Positions 50,201-56,200 of a stretch of 64,000 bases of DNA are shown here, in pieces; positions within the stretch are counted from its first letter, which is position 1, and each line of letters opens with the position of its first letter. A program made the position numbers and the translations under genes. The notes under the pieces were generated by a model. The model did not search any database and was not told where the DNA came from. It saw nothing but the letters and a program-made list of their open reading frames with translations. The stretch spans positions 57,459,431 through 57,523,430 of the forward strand of contig NC_133328.1 of assembly GCF_042186555.1 (NCBI RefSeq), in the 5' to 3' direction. Source of the stretch: Aquarana catesbeiana. Its lineage: Eukaryota; Chordata; Amphibia; Anura; Ranidae.

Positions 50201-53200
50201 ACTTCAGATGTCAAAGTAATAGTAATATTTCTGTTTTGCTCTCTAAATTTCAGTTCGGATAAGAAGTATAATTCTGGAACTGGCTGGCCATCCTTTTATG
50301 AAGCACACGGAACCGTTGGGGATGATGAAAGCAATTCCAATGTATTAAGACGTCCTGATAACTCTTTGGGGAGCATGGGAACCGAAGTTATTTGTAAAGA
50401 GGTAAAGTGCATCGGTGGGCAATTTTTAAAGTGTTTTTATTTATATATACCAGTGGGGGCTGGTGGGTTCTTCTCTTGGGGGAACGGTAAACAAACAACA
50501 ACCCCACCCTCCTCTCCTGGAGTGCAGGCAGCAAAGCTTCCTCCGCCGTGTGTCTCCTCTTCTTCCAAAAGCACTAGGCAATAGGATCACCTGACACTTT
50601 GGGCAATCAGGGAAATAGGTCTCACGACCTGCCTCCTGATTGGCGGGGAGGAATTTTAGTGTGAAAATAGTGAAAATTAATTTGCTATCGTCACAAAACT
50701 GGGTGGGCTCGAGGCGCAATGCTCTGTGCTCCTAGCCCACCCTTTTTTGAAGCCTATTAAAGCCTCTGGCTCTAATCAGGTGATTCAATAACCACCAACC
50801 CACATTGGAATTCATAGTCTGTTGTCTGATATGTGGATCAGGGGGTCGGACGCATGGATAGGGGAGGCGGCGCCCGTGCGCCCTCTATGAATGGGCCGCC
50901 GCTGATATATACACATATGCATAGAGAGAGAGAGGGTTTAGCCCAAGTGTAGTAAAGGTTCCTTTCAGCAGGATGCCCACACAGGTGTCTCAGCATCATC
51001 CAGCATTCAAAGTACTAATACAACCTCCTGGACATCCAGAACACAACAGCATTAGCATGCTCACATCTAGTGTGCCCATGCACCTGCTGCTCCCTGCCTG
51101 CACAATAGTCCCCTCAGGAGGGTAGAAAGCAATCTATAGTCAGTACCCATATTAAAAGTAGAATGCTGGTTGCTGGCAAACCATGGACCAAGTGTTGGAG
51201 GCTTCACTCCGCCCAATACTCTACAAAACCTCTGGGTTCCAGAACTCATAACAGGATTTACCAATCCTGGAGAAAAACTGCAAAGCCAGTTTTCTCCACT
51301 CAGAACTAACATCATGGGCCCCCTCAATCTGTGTATGTATACTGTATATATAACATATTATACGATGGTTTCAAGAGATGGCTGTTTCAAGAATTCATTT
51401 TTCTAAAGTATGGTAAATAAAAGGATATATTTTTCCTTCCCTTTTCCCCTTTCTTTTCCCCTTTTCCTTTGCTTTCCTATTTTCCTTTCTTTTCCCTTCT
51501 CCCTCTCCTTTTCCTTTTCCTTCTTCATTTCCTTTCTATTTCATTCTCCCTTTTTTTCCTACTCCCTTTTCCTTTCCCTATCTTTTTCCCTATCCTTTTC
51601 CCTTCCCTTTACTTTTCTTTCCCCCTTTCCCTTTCCTTTTATATTTTCTTCTACCTATCCTTTCCTTCTACTTTTCTCTCCCCCTTTTTCTTTTTCCCTT
51701 TCTTTTTCCTTCTGCCTTCCCTTTTCCCTTTCTTTTCCCATTTTCCTGTCCCTTTTTACATTTTCTTTCCCTTTCCTTCTCCCTTTCTTTTTCTTCTCCC
51801 TTTTTCCCCTATCCTTTTTCCTTTCCCTTTCCTTTTCATTGGCCCTTTCTTTTTCCTTCTCCATTTCCTTTTGCCCCGTACACACGATCGGATTTTACGA
51901 CAACAAATGTGAGCTTGTTGGCAGAAAGTCCGACCGTGTGTATGCTCCGTTGAACATTTGTTGGCGGACTTTCCGCCAACAAATGTTGGCTAGCAGGTTC
52001 TCAAATTTTCCGCGATCACATTTTTGTTGTCGGACTTTCCGATCATGTGTACACAAGTCCGTCACACAAAATTCCACACATGCTCAGAAGCAGAAGCAGT
52101 CGGTCTTCTAAACTAGCATTCGTAATATAGAATTAACATTTGTGACGTGGCAAATTATGAAATCTCGAAATGCAGCGCACAATTCTCTTCTGATTTAATG
52201 GGATAATAATGAAGCTGCTTTGCTGGTGATACTGATGGAGTTATTGCAAACAAATTTTCAAAGGCTTTTTCTTTCAAGTGATATCAAGAATAATAATAAT
52301 AATAGCGCAAAATAAAAAACACAAAAAGAAAAGCGCAAATCAACACTCACTAAAAAACTTCTACTAACATGAAATTAGCAGAAGGAGCCCAAAGGGTGGC
52401 GCTAAAGAGCTGAAAAACCACGTAGTACATCACTACGTTCATATTTGTTGGCCAACATTTATGTGACCGTGTGTATGCAAGACAAGTTGGAGCCAACAAC
52501 CTTCGAACAAAATTTCACGGTTTTGTTGTCGGAAAGTCAGATCGTGTATACGGGACATTTCCCTTTCTTTTTTCTTTTTCCTTTTCCCTATCCTTTTTCC
52601 TTTTCCCTTTCCCTTTCCTTTTCCTTCCCCCTTTCCCTTTCCATTTTCTTCTCCCTTTCTTTTTACCTTTCCTTTTCCTTGTCCCTTTCTCTTTCCCTTT
52701 TCTTCTCCCTTTACTTTTACTTCTCCATTTTCCTTTTCCCTTTTCTTTTCCCTTTTTCTTTTCCTTTTTTCTTTTTTTCTTTTCCCTTTCCTTTTTTCCT
52801 TTTTTCTATTCCCTTTCCTTTTTTTTTCTTTATTGTATTCAGCCACGAAGGCACATGTCCTGGTTGTACAGCTATATAAACATAGGGGGTCATTTACTAT
52901 AGTGCCGAAAAATTATCCTGCAGTCCCAGAAAATAGCGCCCAATTAATGCCAATTAAGATTTCAACTCTCAGAAACTGGGCGCTAATGCAAATGGAAAGC
53001 AGCGCTATTGCCGGCAAACATGCCTGTCAGATCACATATGTGGGAATAGTGGAAGTCAATGGGGCTCGAACCTGCAAAATCCAAAGTTCTCACTGAAGGC
53101 TTATATGCAAGTTTTTTGCCATAAAAAGTGTATGGGGACCTGGGTCCTGCCCCAGGGTACATGTTTCAATTGGAAAAAATGTTTTTAAAATGGCCTTTTT

Positions 53201-56200
53201 TTTCAGGAGCAGTGTTTTTAGAAAAGCTTAAAGTGAAACAATAAAAAATAAAAATTCTTTTAAATATCGTGCCTGGGGGGTTGTCTATAGTATGCCTGTA
53301 AAGTAGCACACCTTTCCCATGTTTATTACAGTACCGCAGCAAAATGACATTTTTAAAGAAAAAAATGTAATTTAAAATTGCTCCCGGCTTTAATGAATTG
53401 CCGATTCCCGGCAATATTGAGTCAAAATTTTTTAAAAACGGCGTAGGTTCTCACCACCAGTCCATACCAGGTCCTTCGAGTCTGGGGTGGATATTAAGGG
53501 GAACTCCACCCCAATTTTTTTTTCAAAAATGGCGTAGGGGACCCCCCAAAAACCATACCAGACCCTTATCCGAGCGAGCAGCCTGGCAGGTCAGGAAAGG
53601 GAGGGGATGAGCAAGCACCCCCCCCTCCTGAACCATACCAGGCCACATGCCCTCAACATGGGGAGGGTGCTTTGGGGTCCCATCCCCACAACCCTTGCCC
53701 GGTGGTTGTGGGGGTCTGCGGGCGGGGGCTTATCGGAATCTGGAAGCCCCCTTTAACAAGGGGGCCCCCAGATCCTGACCCCATGTAAATGGGTATCGGG
53801 TACATTGTACCCCTACACATTCACCAAAAAAAAGCAGTGAAAGACAATTGCCGGTTTTTGACATTTCCTTTATTAAAAATGTCTTCTTCTTTCCCCCGCT
53901 TCTTCCTCCCATCTTCCTCTGGTCTTCCTTCATTTTTCTCCTTCTTCCTTCAGCTTCTTCTTTACCCGCTTCTTCCTCAATCTTTCTCCGCTTCTTCCTC
54001 CGGTCTTCTCCATCTTCCTCTGGCTTCTTCTTCCCACGGTCCATCCTCCAATCTTTCTCCTCTGCCACTCTGGCCGAGCATTCAAAAAACGAACCTGCTC
54101 CGATGGGGCGGATGACGTCACTCCGAGACCCCCCCCACTTGTGACTTCACCGCCCGTGGCATGATGGGTCAGTGATGTCACAACGGGGGGGGGGGGGTCT
54201 CCTGCTGACGTCGTCTGGTGGCCATGCCCTATAATTATATATGATATATGCGCTATGGAAGCGGACAGATCGGCTGGCCGCAGCATCGGAGGAGGTTCGT
54301 TGTTTTCATGTTCAGCAGGTCGGTGACGGGAGCGGCAGAGGAGAAATAGCGGAGGACGAAGCGGGGAAGAAGAAGCCGGAGGAAAATGGAGAAGACCGGA
54401 GGATGAAGCGGAGGAAGATGGAGGAAGAAGCAGGGGAAGAAGAAGTGGGAGGAAGCAGGAGAATATTGAAGGAAGACCGGAGGAAGAAGCAGGGGAAAGA
54501 AGAAGATATTTTGAATAAAGGAGTTGTCAAAAAACTGGCTATTGTCTTTTGTCGCATTTCACTGCTTTTTTTGGTGACTGTGTAGGGGTACAATGTAACC
54601 GATACCCATTCACATGGGGGGGGGCACTCTCTCGTCCCCCTCTCTTTTCCTGCGGCCTGCCAGGTTGGTATGGATTTTAGGGGGGCCCCCACGCCATTTG
54701 TATTAACTTTTGGCGTGGGGGGTCCCCTCTGGGTCCATACTAACCCGAAGGGCCTGGTATAGACGGAGGGGGGGACCCCATGCAGTTTTTTTTTGCATTT
54801 TTTTTTGGGCTGGCATTTTTTTTTTTACTTTCTGTGGGGAAGCCGCTGACAGCTGATGACTCATTGGTTGTTAAGGACGTGGCGGCTGGCTTCCTGGCCC
54901 CTCGGTTAGCAACCAGCTATATACAGTGTGAAAATAATAACCGCAAGACACATTAAAAAATCGCATCACAAACGCAACAGTTTTATTTCTGGTGCAGTTC
55001 CATTGAAATCTATTACCCACAAATCGTGTGAAAAAAGCCCCCAGCCATTTCGAAAAATGCACTGGCCTCAAAAGGCATAGATGTGAATTAGTACCGTAGG
55101 AAACCATGTTAAATGGACTGTAGAATGTTTCTGCAAACTGCAAAACGCACTAAAAAATGCATAGATATAAACCTAGGGTCAGGGCCAGTCTACACTGGAG
55201 CGATGCAGGAACCCTGCAAATCCAGTGCGGGTTCCCGCATCGCATACAACTCGCAGGCAGTTCACACTGCCATATGCGAACTGCTGGGAGTGTCAGTAGA
55301 AAGCTAATGACACCCCCAAATCAGTTCACATATCGCAGAGCGAACTGCAAATTCAGACAACACCCATGCGATCCGATTCTGCTGCAAACTAAAAAAAGGA
55401 TCCTGTGCGAGTTTGGTCCAAATGCGATGCAAATGTAATCATACAATCTGTATGGCTGAGTTTGCATCACACAGTCATCGCATGTGATTTGCAGTGCGGG
55501 GCAAAACACATCTGATGTCGGACAGCACAGCAGTGTGAACCGGCCCTAAGGCCCCTTTTACACTTGTGCGACTTGTCCTGCGACTCATGCGTCCATAGAC
55601 CTCAAGATTACACTGGCATTGCTTAAAATCACATCAAATTTATGGCAAAAAGCGCTGCAAAATCATGAGACTTTCAGGTCACACAAGTATGAAAGGGGCC
55701 TTATGGACCTCAAGTTGTATGAAAAGTCGGCCAAGTGTGAAAGGAACCTTTGAATTAGGCCCCATTTGCACTTGTGCAACCAATGCCTGTGTAATCTTGC
55801 TGTATATGGACCTTAAGTCGCATCAAAGTCAAACCAAAGTAGTGCAGGGACAAATCTGACCCACTTGTAGGATGCACAAGTGAGAATAGGGCCTAATTCA
55901 AAGGTATTATTCATAAATCTCATTCATACTGCTGTGACCTGAAAGTCACACTATTTTGCTGCCACTTTGCTTCTGCAACTTGGTCTCAACTTCTGGGAAT
56001 GCCTGTGTAATATTGCGCTCTATGTACCTCAAGTCACATGAAAGTCACACCAAAGTAGTACAGGGACTACTTTGAAATTGTTGCAACTTGAAGTAGCACA
56101 GATATGAATAGTTATCATTGAGAATCATGTGGTACAACTAGTCATGCAACTCGGAGGTCCAAATTTTCTGGAAAAGTCGGCCAATTGTGAAACAAGTCAT

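Noticed and set aside
51410..52111. 233-codon plus-strand frame rich in Phe, Ser, Leu and Pro
   Set aside because: Entirely explained by a TTTTCCC polypyrimidine tract plus a MITE; no splice signals or protein motif.
52439..52846. Lys/Glu/Arg-rich minus-strand frame
   Set aside because: Complement of the same polypyrimidine tract.
53730..54585. Acidic/basic repeat-like frames on both strands
   Set aside because: Produced by CTTCTTCC/GGAAGAAG runs of a foldback element.
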